Source: Robertmurraya andreesenii (lineage in GTDB: Bacteria > Bacillota > Bacilli > Bacillales > Cytobacillaceae). Taken from it: a stretch of 64,000 nucleotides of DNA. The stretch spans positions 160,570 to 224,569 of the forward strand of contig NZ_JAUSTU010000005.1 of the NCBI RefSeq assembly GCF_030813005.1. The letters run 5' to 3'. The notes under the pieces were generated by a model, which worked only from the letters and a program-made list of their open reading frames with translations, searched no databases and had not been told where the DNA came from. Below are positions 42,292-50,740 of this stretch, in pieces; within the stretch, counting starts at the first letter, position 1, and the number at the start of each line of letters is the position of its first letter. A program made the translations under genes and the position numbers.

Positions 42292-43254
42292 CTAATTCTT
42301 TCGTTTTCCGATATAACGAGCAATGTCTCTGAGTGTCTTTTTCGACCGATTATTTGGAAGCTCCTCCAAAATAGTGAGGGCTTTTTGCAAATAACGATCG
42401 CTGATTTGAAAAGCCTTATCAATAGCTCCGGACTGTTTAACGAGGTCAGTGATTCTTGCGATTTCTACCTGGCTCATTTGTTCATGAACAGTGACAATTT
42501 CGGAACGCAATCTCTCATCCTCCATTGCGTATAGGACGGGAAGGGTAATATTTCCTTGCAGCAGATCTCCCCCGGCCGGCTTTCCCAATTCCTCTTCCGT
42601 ACCGGTGAAATCTAATATATCGTCAATGATTTGATAGCTCATCCCCACATAATAACCGAATCGATAAAGCTTCCTATGTACTTGTTCGTCAACCCCAGCA
42701 GCGATCGCCCCTAATTGACAGCTTGTAGCGATCAAAAGCGCAGTCTTCCTTTTGATCCGCAACAAATAATCGCGAAGGCTCTGTTCAAAACGATACTTGT
42801 CCTTAATTTGCTCGATCTCACCAATGCAGAGTTCTACAATGGTCTTTGACAAAATCTGATGGGCCAGAGGATTCTTAATATGTGACATCAACTCCAGCGA
42901 TTTGGCAAAAATAAAATCGCCAGAATACATGGCAAAACGGTTGTCCCACTTATTCTTAATCGTCGGTCTTCCACGTCTGATATCCGCATCATCAATCACA
43001 TCATCATGAACGAGTGACGCCATGTGAATGAGCTCTAAAGCGACCGCCACATCCTTAATGACCCGGATGTCATAATCACCAAATTTGCCCGAAAGCAAAA
43101 CAAAAACGGGGCGAATTCGTTTACCACCTGCCTGCAGCAAATGCAAAGAAGCTTGCTGCAACAAAGGTGATTCACCCTGCACCGTCTCTTCTAAGGTCTC
43201 TTCAATTAAATTTAAATCCGCATTCAAAAATGAGTACACCATCTTTAGCTTCAT
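42292..43254 (-). CDS. hepT: heptaprenyl diphosphate synthase component II
   Basis: 320-residue trans-isoprenyl diphosphate synthase with both Asp-rich motifs, LVHDDVIDDAD and QIIDDILDFTG, and GGKRIRP. Catalytic subunit that needs HepS; makes the menaquinone-7 side chain. Operon hepS-menG-hepT. Confidence 0.94.
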   Translation of the reverse strand: MKLKMVYSFLNADLNLIEETLEETVQGESPLLQQASLHLLQAGGKRIRPVFVLLSGKFGDYDIRVIKDVAVALELIHMASLVHDDVIDDADIRRGRPTIKNKWDNRFAMYSGDFIFAKSLELMSHIKNPLAHQILSKTIVELCIGEIEQIKDKYRFEQSLRDYLLRIKRKTALLIATSCQLGAIAAGVDEQVHRKLYRFGYYVGMSYQIIDDILDFTGTEEELGKPAGGDLLQGNITLPVLYAMEDERLRSEIVTVHEQMSQVEIARITDLVKQSGAIDKAFQISDRYLQKALTILEELPNNRSKKTLRDIARYIGKRKN

Positions 43255-43321
43255 GGAACTTCACCAGCTTCGTACAAATAAATTAAAACCACTTTGGTTT
43301 GTTTTCTTTGAGAAAAAAGCC

Positions 43322-44026
43322 TTACTCTTTATAACCAATATGAACTGCCGCGGCTCCACCACTGTATGGTTTATAGGTTACCCGCTTGAATCCTGCTGTT
43401 TCAAACAGCTTGACAAGTTCTCTCATTCCCGGAAAATCTCTTGCCGACTCGTGAAGCCAAGCATATTCATTATAGCTTTTGGCAAAGAGCTTTCCAAACA
43501 AGGGCATAATAAAGCGAAAATAAAAAAAGAACAGCTGCCGGTAGCCAAACAAAGTAGGTTGAGAGGTCTCCAAGCAAACACCGATTCCACCAGGCTTCAA
43601 AACACGATTCATCTCTTTTAAAACCTGGAGATAATCAGGAACGTTTCTTAGACCAAAGCCGATGGTGACATAATCAAAGGTATGATCAGGAAAAGGAAGC
43701 TCCATGGCATTCCCATGGATTAATTGAACCTGCTCTAAGTTCATGCTCTTTACCTTTTCTTCTCCGACCTTTAGCATATTCTTGCTGAAATCGAGACCAA
43801 CTACTTCTCCTGTTTTCCCAACTTTTTCGGCCATGGCAATCGTCCAATCAGCCGTTCCACAACAAACGTCAAGCGCCTTAGTCCCGGGCTGGACATTCAT
43901 CCGCTTCATCGTGTCTTCTCGCCATCTTTTATGCTGTTGGAAGCTTATGACAGAATTCATCTTATCATAGTTTTCAGAAATTTTTTCAAATACGCCATGA
44001 ACGCGTTGTTCTTTAGACTGAACCAT
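43322..44026 (-). CDS. menG: demethylmenaquinone methyltransferase
   Basis: 234 residues (UbiE/MenG family, also named ubiE or menH in Bacillus). SAM motifs ALDVCCGTADWTIAMA, VVGLDFSKNML, and DYVTIGFGLRNVPDY. Final step of menaquinone synthesis, flanked by both side-chain synthase subunits. Confidence 0.95.
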   Translation of the reverse strand: MVQSKEQRVHGVFEKISENYDKMNSVISFQQHKRWREDTMKRMNVQPGTKALDVCCGTADWTIAMAEKVGKTGEVVGLDFSKNMLKVGEEKVKSMNLEQVQLIHGNAMELPFPDHTFDYVTIGFGLRNVPDYLQVLKEMNRVLKPGGIGVCLETSQPTLFGYRQLFFFYFRFIMPLFGKLFAKSYNEYAWLHESARDFPGMRELVKLFETAGFKRVTYKPYSGGAAAVHIGYKE

Positions 44027-44031
44027 AATAA

Positions 44032-44853
44032 TTACCCTTCTTCCACAAGCGATTTAGCCATTGGTTGATGTTGATTTAGTAAATAATCAATTTTCCCATC
44101 GATAGCCTTATTTAAGAGCGGGAGTTTAGACTTTACTTTTAATAATTGTTCTTTTGAAAAATGAATATACTTATCGCAAATATGAATCAAATAGTTCTGT
44201 TGCTCCAGAGAAAGATTTTTGATGGACCCTTCATGCTTTGGAAAAACCAATTTCTTTAAAGCCTCAAAGACAACAGACGATTGTGAGCGAAGAAATAATT
44301 CCTTTTCCTTATATAAACGCTTAATTAAAAGGAAATCAGAAAATAGCTCACCCCATGCCATTGCATGTAAATGTTTCGAGATCTCCTTAAATAATGTGGC
44401 CTCGATATTTTCGATACTTTCCATTAATTTCTCAATTCCATTCATTTCCTGCTGATAGACAATGATTTTATGGTCATTAATCGTTTCAATTGCTTCTGCA
44501 AGCAGGCGAATGACTTCAATATCCTGATAATCTGCAAGAATCTTGTAATACAGCCCACTATAATAAGTACCAGCTAATACGGTCAACTGTCTCTCCTTCA
44601 TGTTCTGCTTTCCCGTCATATCATTTGTTACCTTTTCATGGGTATCCAATGCAATCTGAAGAAGCATGGTAGGAATCGCATAATGCTCTATTTTTTCCAA
44701 AGGCAGATTCAGATAATCTAAGAAGGCAACAAGCAAAAAAAGCTTGTCTTCATCTATAGGTGGTGCTTCTATATTTTGGGTTAAGAAGGGATGACTAATC
44801 TTTCCTTCCAATCGTTCTCGCAAATATTCTAACTTTTTTTGAAGGTCATGCAT
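44032..44853 (-). CDS. hepS: heptaprenyl diphosphate synthase component I
   Basis: 273 residues, helical, lacking Asp-rich catalytic motifs as expected for the small regulatory subunit. Typical block: VLAGTYYSGLYYKILADYQD. Translated 5 bases before menG. Confidence 0.9.
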   Translation of the reverse strand: MHDLQKKLEYLRERLEGKISHPFLTQNIEAPPIDEDKLFLLVAFLDYLNLPLEKIEHYAIPTMLLQIALDTHEKVTNDMTGKQNMKERQLTVLAGTYYSGLYYKILADYQDIEVIRLLAEAIETINDHKIIVYQQEMNGIEKLMESIENIEATLFKEISKHLHAMAWGELFSDFLLIKRLYKEKELFLRSQSSVVFEALKKLVFPKHEGSIKNLSLEQQNYLIHICDKYIHFSKEQLLKVKSKLPLLNKAIDGKIDYLLNQHQPMAKSLVEEG

Positions 44854-44930
44854 GTAATCACCCTTGTATCCCCAAGATTCAATTCAGTATGTAAGTTCCC
44901 GTTACCGTTAACGAAACGAACGCTTCGACA

Positions 44931-44939
44931 ATTATAACA
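44931..44939 (-). promoter_or_regulatory. extended -10 promoter of hepS-menG-hepT
   Basis: TGTTATAAT on the minus strand (extended -10), about 80 bases before hepS. No clear -35. An inverted repeat CGTTA-ccgt-TAACG lies in the leader. Confidence 0.5.
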
Positions 44940-45001
44940 TAAAAGCTCCTTGTCGTGGTTAATTAGATAAATTTATCAATAATTCTGTATTTTGTATTGC
45001 C

Positions 45002-45235
45002 TTACTTTTCCCGAGAGTCACTTTCCATTTCACCGTAGGCAGTCATAATCCTAGCATGACCTCTTACCTTTATGGCAGAGGTATGTTCAGTAAACTGTGC
45101 AATCATGACTTCACCCTTGTCAAGCTTTTCCGAATGATGAAAACGAGTATCGGTTCCTCTTGTTAGGCCAATCACATTTACCCCGTCTTCAATGGCTTTG
45201 ATCAAGACGTATTCTCCTGTCGGCTTGTTTTCCAT
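45002..45235 (-). CDS. mtrB: trp RNA-binding attenuation protein (TRAP)
   Basis: 77 residues, usual length. Binds (G/U)AG repeats in trp leader RNA when loaded with tryptophan. The RNA-binding lysine and arginine are in IKVRGHARI, and the tryptophan pocket segments VIGLTRGTDTRFHHSEKL and QFTEHTSAIKV are intact. It follows folE, as in B. subtilis mtrAB. Confidence 0.94.
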   Translation of the reverse strand: MENKPTGEYVLIKAIEDGVNVIGLTRGTDTRFHHSEKLDKGEVMIAQFTEHTSAIKVRGHARIMTAYGEMESDSREK

Positions 45236-45343
45236 TCGAATCCTTCTCCTCCATTTGTCATTATTCTATTCAAACGACGATGAAATCTTCCGCACCACTT
45301 TATTCCACAAGTTCCTCATTTCCACACAATTCTTTAAAATGCA

Positions 45344-45910
45344 TTATTGCTTAATGAGAGTTAGAATTTCAGCTCTTGCCTGGCTGTCCTCGGCCAATGT
45401 ACCTCTGACTGCCGTTGTAACCGTTTTTGACCCAGGCTTTTTCACACCGCGCATTGTCATGCACATATGCTCAGCTTCCACCACAATCATGACACCATAA
45501 GGCTCAAGCTTGTTCATCATCGCATCTGCAATGGTTGATGTGATTCTTTCTTGAAGCTGAGGCCTTTTCGCTACAGCCTCAACAGCTCTAGCTAGCTTAC
45601 TTAATCCGGTGACCCTTCCATTTCTAGGGATGTATGCGACATGGGCTTTCCCGTAAAACGGAACAAGATGGTGTTCACACATCGAGTAGAACGGAATATC
45701 CTTCACCAAGACCAGCTCTTCATGCTCCTCGCTAAAGATTGTTTCGAAGTACTCTCCCGGATCCTGATGCATCCCTTCAAAAACTTCCTCATACATCTTC
45801 GCCACCCGTTTTGGGGTATCAAGGACTCCCTCACGATTTGGGTCATCACCAATTGCTTCTAATATTAAACGTACCGCATCTTCAATTTGGGCACGATTGA
45901 CCTTTGACAT
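45344..45910 (-). CDS. folE: GTP cyclohydrolase I
   Basis: 188 residues, first step of folate synthesis (mtrA in B. subtilis). Zinc and catalytic motif MCEHHLVPFYGKAHVAYIP, GLSKLARAVE, and the late Cys in EAEHMCMTMRG. Start at ATG after AAGGAGGATATCAGA; 48 upstream residues are leader. Confidence 0.96.
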   Translation of the reverse strand: MSKVNRAQIEDAVRLILEAIGDDPNREGVLDTPKRVAKMYEEVFEGMHQDPGEYFETIFSEEHEELVLVKDIPFYSMCEHHLVPFYGKAHVAYIPRNGRVTGLSKLARAVEAVAKRPQLQERITSTIADAMMNKLEPYGVMIVVEAEHMCMTMRGVKKPGSKTVTTAVRGTLAEDSQARAEILTLIKQ

Positions 45911-45987
45911 TCTGATATCCTCCTTAACCATACATGCTCTCTCCCAATATAACTCATTCATAATATGAAAATAAGTATAACAACAAC

Positions 45988-46015
45988 ATCTTAGCATAAC
46001 TCTATGCTCTGGCAA
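45988..46015 (-). promoter_or_regulatory. promoter of folE-mtrB
   Basis: Minus-strand TTGCCA, 16-base spacer, TAAGAT, about 78 bases before folE. Confidence 0.5.
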
Positions 46016-46040
46016 AATAGATGAACTTAATAAAAAAATA

Positions 46041-46074
46041 AAAAAGGCCCACATGTATAAATGCGAGCCTTTTT
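46041..46074 (-). terminator. hbs terminator
   Basis: AAAAAGGCTCGCAT-(6)-ATGTGGGCCTTTTTT on the minus strand, with G-U pairs and a long T run. Confidence 0.85.
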
Positions 46075-46106
46075 CAACACTATAAGCTTAAAGTACTTTT
46101 ATGTAA

Positions 46107-46379
46107 TTATTTTACTGCATCTTTAAGCGCCTTGCCTGGTTTGAAAGCTGGTACCTTGCTTGCAGAGATTTCAATCTCTTCACCAGTTTGAGGGTTACGA
46201 CCTTTACGAGCTGCACGCTCACGTACCTCAAAGTTTCCGAAACCGATAAGTTGTACTTTATCACCATTTTTTAAAGCATTTAGAATTGAATCAAAAACTG
46301 CATCAACAGCTTTAGTTGCATCCTTTTTTGAAAGCTCACTCATTTCAGCAACAGCATTTACTAGTTCTGTCTTGTTCAT
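46107..46379 (-). CDS. hbs: DNA-binding protein HU
   Basis: 90 residues, nucleoid protein. Starts MNKTELVNAVAE; beta-arm motif GRNPQTGEEIEI and terminal VPAFKPGKALKDAVK are intact. Start placed after GGAGGAGGTG. Its 320-base upstream gap holds the promoter and the spoIVA terminator. Confidence 0.97.
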   Translation of the reverse strand: MNKTELVNAVAEMSELSKKDATKAVDAVFDSILNALKNGDKVQLIGFGNFEVRERAARKGRNPQTGEEIEISASKVPAFKPGKALKDAVK

Positions 46380-46537
46380 GCTTTTCACCTCCTCCCAAAA
46401 AAAATGAACTGATTCTGTAAAACTTAAGTTCTTATCATTCATTTGTAAACAAATTTACCGAATTCTATACGTAAGATCGAGAAAAAACCTTTATTTATCA
46501 AGCTTCAAGTCACTTACGACAGTAATTCTGTTAAAAG

Positions 46538-46564
46538 ATTATCACAATCAATTCCTGTTATCAA
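46538..46564 (-). promoter_or_regulatory. hbs promoter
   Basis: Minus strand: TTGATA, 15-base spacer, then TGTGATAAT, an extended -10. The predicted leader is about 150 nt and AT-rich; nothing else is recognised between 46380 and 46670. Confidence 0.5.
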
Positions 46565-46670
46565 GAAAATTTAGCGAATTAATGGTAATCTTTTCTTTTT
46601 TGATATAAATTTGTCGAAAAATCATGAAAAGAAGCAGTAAATTGTCGGTTTGGAAAATGAGCCTAAATAA

Positions 46671-46698
46671 AAGAAAGACCCCAAACGGAGTCTTCTTT
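46671..46698 (-). terminator. spoIVA terminator
   Basis: AGACTCC-gttt-GGGGTCTTTCTTTT on the minus strand directly after the spoIVA stop. Confidence 0.75.
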
Positions 46699-46699
46699 T

Positions 46700-48178
46700 T
46701 TACAGTATAATGGCAATTAGGCCGCCAGAGCCTTCATTGATAATTCTTTCGAGCGTTTCTTTTAGTTTGTAGCGGGCATTCTCTGGCATTAATGACAGCT
46801 TAGCTTGGATCCCTTCTCGAACAATGGAGCTTAAGCTGCGACCAAAGATGTCCGAATTCCAGATAGATAAAGGATCATCCTCAAAGTCTTGCATGAGGTA
46901 GCGAACTAATTCTTCACTTTGCTTCTCTGTTCCAATAATTGGTGCGAACTCGGATTCCACATCGACCTTGATCATATGGATCGATGGAGCTACCGCCTTC
47001 AATCTCACCCCAAACCGCGCCCCTTGTCGAATAATCTCCGGTTCATCCAAGCTCATATCAGCGAGGGTAGGTGCAGCGATTCCATAGCCTGTTTGCTTCA
47101 CCATCTTCAAGGCTTCAGAGATCTGGTCATACTCCCGCTTCGCATGGGCAAAATCCTGCATGAGTTCAAGGAGGTGATCCCTGCCCCGAATCTCAACCCC
47201 AACAATTTCTTTCAAAATATCGTCATATAGCTCATCTGGTGCATATAGGTCAATTTCTGCCACACCTTGCCCCATTTCAATGCCAGCCAAGCTTGCATTA
47301 TCAATGAATTCATAATCACTGAATTGATGGACCACACGATCGACATCGCGAAGCCTCTTAATGTCCTTCACTGTCTCCTTCACAGCTTCCTGATAGCTCT
47401 CCCTTAGCCAATGGTCCTCCTTCAAGACCATCACCCAGCTAGGGAGGTTCACATTGACCTCAAGGACAGGGAATTCGTACAGCGCTTCACGCATAACATT
47501 TAAGACATCTCCCTCACGCATGCTTTCGATACTCATGGCAAGGACAGGAATATCATATTTCTCAGCTAGCTCTGCGCGAAGCGCTTCTGTATTCGGATGA
47601 TGTGGCTGGACACTATTAATCACCATGATGAATGGCTTTCCAACCTCTTTTAATTCTTCAATTACTCTTTCTTCCGCTTCAAGATAATCTACTCTCGGGA
47701 TTTCTCCAATCGTTCCATCCGTTGTCACAACGACACCGATTGTTGAATGCTCCTGAATGACCTTTCTTGTTCCGATTTCCGCTGCCTCATGAAACGGAAT
47801 AGGCTCTTCATACCAAGGAGTGCTAATCATCCGTGGACCGTTCTCATCCTCATAGCCCTTCGCACCTGGTACCGTGTAGCCGACGCAATCTACTAAGCGA
47901 ATATTGACATCAAGCCCCTCGCTGACATGGATGGACGCTGCTTGATTTGGGACAAATTTGGGCTCAGTTGTCATAATGGTTCGCCCTGCAGCACTTTGAG
48001 GCAGTTCATCTTGGGTACGAGCCCGTTCAGCTTCATTATTCATATTCGGTAGAACGACAAGTTCCATAAATTTTTTTATGAAAGTGGATTTTCCTGTGCG
48101 AACTGCTCCAACTACTCCTAAATATATATCGCCGCCCGTTCTCTCGGCAATATCCTTAAAAATATCTACCTTTTCCAA
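46700..48178 (-). CDS. spoIVA: stage IV sporulation protein A (spore coat ATPase)
   Basis: 492 residues, nearly identical to B. subtilis SpoIVA. The N-terminal TRAFAC-type ATPase has Walker A VVGAVRTGKSTF, the DELPQSAAGRTIMTTEPKF switch and VDCVGYTVPG; the C terminus KETLERIINEGSGGLIAIIL anchors it to the forespore via SpoVM. It polymerises to form the coat base. Starts at TTG after GGAGGGGATCAC; a 7-residue longer ORF start lacks an RBS. Confidence 0.97.
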   Translation of the reverse strand: MEKVDIFKDIAERTGGDIYLGVVGAVRTGKSTFIKKFMELVVLPNMNNEAERARTQDELPQSAAGRTIMTTEPKFVPNQAASIHVSEGLDVNIRLVDCVGYTVPGAKGYEDENGPRMISTPWYEEPIPFHEAAEIGTRKVIQEHSTIGVVVTTDGTIGEIPRVDYLEAEERVIEELKEVGKPFIMVINSVQPHHPNTEALRAELAEKYDIPVLAMSIESMREGDVLNVMREALYEFPVLEVNVNLPSWVMVLKEDHWLRESYQEAVKETVKDIKRLRDVDRVVHQFSDYEFIDNASLAGIEMGQGVAEIDLYAPDELYDDILKEIVGVEIRGRDHLLELMQDFAHAKREYDQISEALKMVKQTGYGIAAPTLADMSLDEPEIIRQGARFGVRLKAVAPSIHMIKVDVESEFAPIIGTEKQSEELVRYLMQDFEDDPLSIWNSDIFGRSLSSIVREGIQAKLSLMPENARYKLKETLERIINEGSGGLIAIIL

Positions 48179-48249
48179 GTGATCCCCTCCTGAAATCATG
48201 AGTAAGTGGGATAATATATATCCTTGATTTTCTGCGAATACTAGACAAT

Positions 48250-48290
48250 ATATATTTATGACGTTGTCCTACAACGTTATGACAGTTTTG
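48250..48290 (-). promoter_or_regulatory. candidate sigma-E promoter and palindrome upstream of spoIVA
   Basis: On the minus strand TCATAAC, 15 bases, CATAAATA resembles a sigma-E promoter (KMATATT and CATACAAT types). Between them is a 7-bp perfect inverted repeat ACGTTGT/ACAACGT (48261-48277). spoIVA is a known sigma-E gene; the exact promoter here is inference. Confidence 0.4.
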
Positions 48291-48370
48291 ATAATTTTTT
48301 GACCTCCTTATCCAAAAGTCTTTCAATTTTTTTATTTTCTTGCTCTTAATTTCCCATCTTTAAGTATAGA

Positions 48371-48420
48371 AAAAAACAATAACCCTTCTCCTACAATATA
48401 TTCCGTAGAAAAAGGGTTAT
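48371..48420 (-). terminator. yphF terminator
   Basis: ATAACCCTT/AAGGGTTAT outer stem plus CTAC/GTAG inner stem, then TGTTTTTTTC on the minus strand. Confidence 0.78.
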
Positions 48421-48443
48421 GACTCCTTGAAAAAGAAATAAAC

Positions 48444-49163
48444 TTATTCACTTTTTGAAAGAAAGATCGGTTCATTTGTCTTAGCATCAATGGTGTAAGG
48501 CAAAGAGTATGCAGGGACGAACGGGGAATCCTTATGAAGAATATCCCTTATATCATCACCAGCCTTCACATCTGGTGTTTCCTTCTGAAGAATTTGATAC
48601 AGATCCTTCAAATAATCCACATAAACCTCCCCATCGCCAGTAATGACAAATGGTAGCTCCTGTTTGGTGAATGGGCTTGTAACAGTCGGGTCTTCCTTAT
48701 AGCCCAGCTTCTCAAAATCTAGTGAAAACACGTGATCAGCCAATTGTTCCTTATAGGGAGGGAACTTCTGCATCTTAATTCTTAGCTTGATATCGCGAAT
48801 GGTTTCTGCAATCCTGAGGTCAAATATTTTGACAGTTGGGTTATTTTCAACATTAACAAGCACGTACTGAAAGATTCCGCCAGACTCGAAGGCATTGCCT
48901 GGTGGCTCAGCCATGTAAGCAGGAATTAGTTTTTTAAAATCTATTAAATACTTTTGATAAATAGGTGTGTCATTTTCCTTTGTTTTGATCGGCAAAATTC
49001 CACCATTGTCCTTTTGGAACTGCTCCACTGCAGCTTGAACACTTTGTATCTGATCCTGATAAGGGATCTGATTTTGCGCCAATCTGTCCTGAGGATATGC
49101 GCAGCCTGCTAAAAAGACGGGCATAATCAATAAAAAAAGAAAGATTTGCAGCCCTTTACTCAT
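48444..49163 (-). CDS. yphF: YphF-like lipoprotein
   Basis: 239 residues with a lipoprotein signal (hydrophobic segment, lipobox LAGC, Cys21) and an extracellular mixed domain. Position next to spoIVA matches B. subtilis YphF. Start at ATG after GAAGGA. Function unknown. Confidence 0.85.
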   Translation of the reverse strand: MSKGLQIFLFLLIMPVFLAGCAYPQDRLAQNQIPYQDQIQSVQAAVEQFQKDNGGILPIKTKENDTPIYQKYLIDFKKLIPAYMAEPPGNAFESGGIFQYVLVNVENNPTVKIFDLRIAETIRDIKLRIKMQKFPPYKEQLADHVFSLDFEKLGYKEDPTVTSPFTKQELPFVITGDGEVYVDYLKDLYQILQKETPDVKAGDDIRDILHKDSPFVPAYSLPYTIDAKTNEPIFLSKSE

Positions 49164-49196
49164 ATGTATCAATCCTTCTATTCTATATATTTAACA

Positions 49197-49400
49197 TTAA
49201 TCTGCCGTCGGACCACCCATTACAACCAAAAAGATAATGATCCCACTAATAATGAGTAACGAATAAGCGATGAAGGCAGAGATAAACTTAATAATCCTAT
49301 TCTTTAGTTTGTAGCGGCTTAAATAGATCAAGATAATAGATACAAACATAAATCCCATCGACGAGATGGAAATCCACATTTTTACCATTGCTGGTGACAT
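49197..49400 (-). CDS. yphE: YphE, DUF2768 membrane protein
   Basis: 67 residues with two membrane helices and a short basic loop (YLSRYKLKNR). RBS AAAGGAG 8 bases before ATG. It is 33 bases upstream of yphF. Matches the sporulation-region gene B. subtilis yphE; function unknown. Confidence 0.8.
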   Translation of the reverse strand: MSPAMVKMWISISSMGFMFVSIILIYLSRYKLKNRIIKFISAFIAYSLLIISGIIIFLVVMGGPTAD

Positions 49401-49490
49401 TTTTTCAACTCCTTTGAAAGACCGGTTCATTACTTTTCCGAATGTATTATATCACATTCGAAAATGGATAAGATCATTCCATTGAATAAT

Positions 49491-49535
49491 AAAAAAGGGC
49501 CAAGGTAAAGGAGGGGGCTTCTCTTTACCTTAGCC
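49491..49535 (-). terminator. gpsA terminator
   Basis: GGCTAAGGTAAAG-(12)-CTTTACCTTGGCC followed by CTTTTTT on the minus strand. Confidence 0.83.
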
Positions 49536-49671
49536 ACACACGACTAAATACACCAAACACCCTGTTCATTTCACCAGTTTGCTTCGCTCCCATTGTATGC
49601 ATGGCTAAAACAAACCGCATCCTCGAAAGCCTATATTTATCAAAAATTTATTGGTATGTAGAGGGCTTTGA

Positions 49672-50724
49672 CTATTCAATAGAATCCGTCGATAGGACGT
49701 TTGCTAAATCCTCCATCTCATGGGTCTTCACACGGGACATTAATGAATCGACCTCATCCTTCGGGTTCGCATCCTTAAAAAGCACATTATAAAGGGCCTG
49801 TGTAATCGGCATTTTCACCTGGTATCTCTCAGCAAGCTGATGAGCCGCCTTCGTTGTTCTTACCCCCTCAACAACCATGCCCATACTATCCAACACCTCT
49901 TGGAGCCTATATCCCTTTCCAAGCATGTTTCCTGCCCGCCAATTTCGCGAATGGACACTCGTACAAGTGACAATTAAATCACCAATTCCTGTTAGTCCAG
50001 AGAAGGTTAGCGGACTAGCACCCATCTTTGTTCCAAGTCGAGCAATTTCAGCCAAGCCTCTAGTCATCAAGGCCGCCTTTGCATTATCACCGTAACCGAG
50101 ACCATCTGTTATTCCAGCAGCCAGGGCAATGATATTTTTCAGGGCACCGCCGATTTCAACGCCGATGACATCATTGTTCGTGTATACACGAAAATATGAA
50201 TTGATAAACAAATCTTGAATTCTTTCAGCTGCTTCGATATTTTTGGAAGAAACGGTAACAGTCGTGATATTACGGCGGCTCACCTCTTCGGCATGGCTGG
50301 GCCCGGAAAGAACGACGACATTCCTAAGGAGGTTGTCTGGCATTTCCTCCTCGATCATTTCGGATATTCTTAATAGGGTATCCGGTTCTATCCCTTTACT
50401 CACATGGACAATGGTTAATGGTTCCTTTTGAAATTCCTTGATTTTCCCTAGAACTTCCCTTATTGCTTTCGTTGGAACAGCAATAACAATTGTCTCAATA
50501 TTCGTCAATGCATCCTCCAATGACTTGAAGCCGATAATTCCCTTGGGCAAGCTAATTCCCGGTAAATACTTTTCATTTGTATGATATTCATTAATATCAT
50601 CAATTTGCTTCGGGTTGTGACCCCAGAGCCTTACCTCATGTCCATTATCTGCAAGCACCATTGCCAGTGCCGTTCCCCAGCTTCCAGCTCCAACTACTGT
50701 GATTTTCTCTATTCTTCCTTCCAC
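49672..50724 (-). CDS. gpsA: glycerol-3-phosphate dehydrogenase [NAD(P)+]
   Basis: 350 residues; makes sn-glycerol-3-phosphate for phospholipids. Seen: VVGAGSWGTALAMVLADNG, VSKGIEPDTL, and the catalytic Lys in GGALKNIIALAAG with DGLGYGDNAKAAL. GTG start after AAGGGTG; the longer ORF would run into the end of der and is rejected. Confidence 0.95.
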   Translation of the reverse strand: MEGRIEKITVVGAGSWGTALAMVLADNGHEVRLWGHNPKQIDDINEYHTNEKYLPGISLPKGIIGFKSLEDALTNIETIVIAVPTKAIREVLGKIKEFQKEPLTIVHVSKGIEPDTLLRISEMIEEEMPDNLLRNVVVLSGPSHAEEVSRRNITTVTVSSKNIEAAERIQDLFINSYFRVYTNNDVIGVEIGGALKNIIALAAGITDGLGYGDNAKAALMTRGLAEIARLGTKMGASPLTFSGLTGIGDLIVTCTSVHSRNWRAGNMLGKGYRLQEVLDSMGMVVEGVRTTKAAHQLAERYQVKMPITQALYNVLFKDANPKDEVDSLMSRVKTHEMEDLANVLSTDSIE

Positions 50725-50740
50725 AAAATCACACCCTTTT

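Noticed and set aside
45911..46054. 48-residue hydrophobic extension of folE that looks like a membrane helix
   Set aside because: It spans the promoter and RBS; the normal start follows AAGGAGG.
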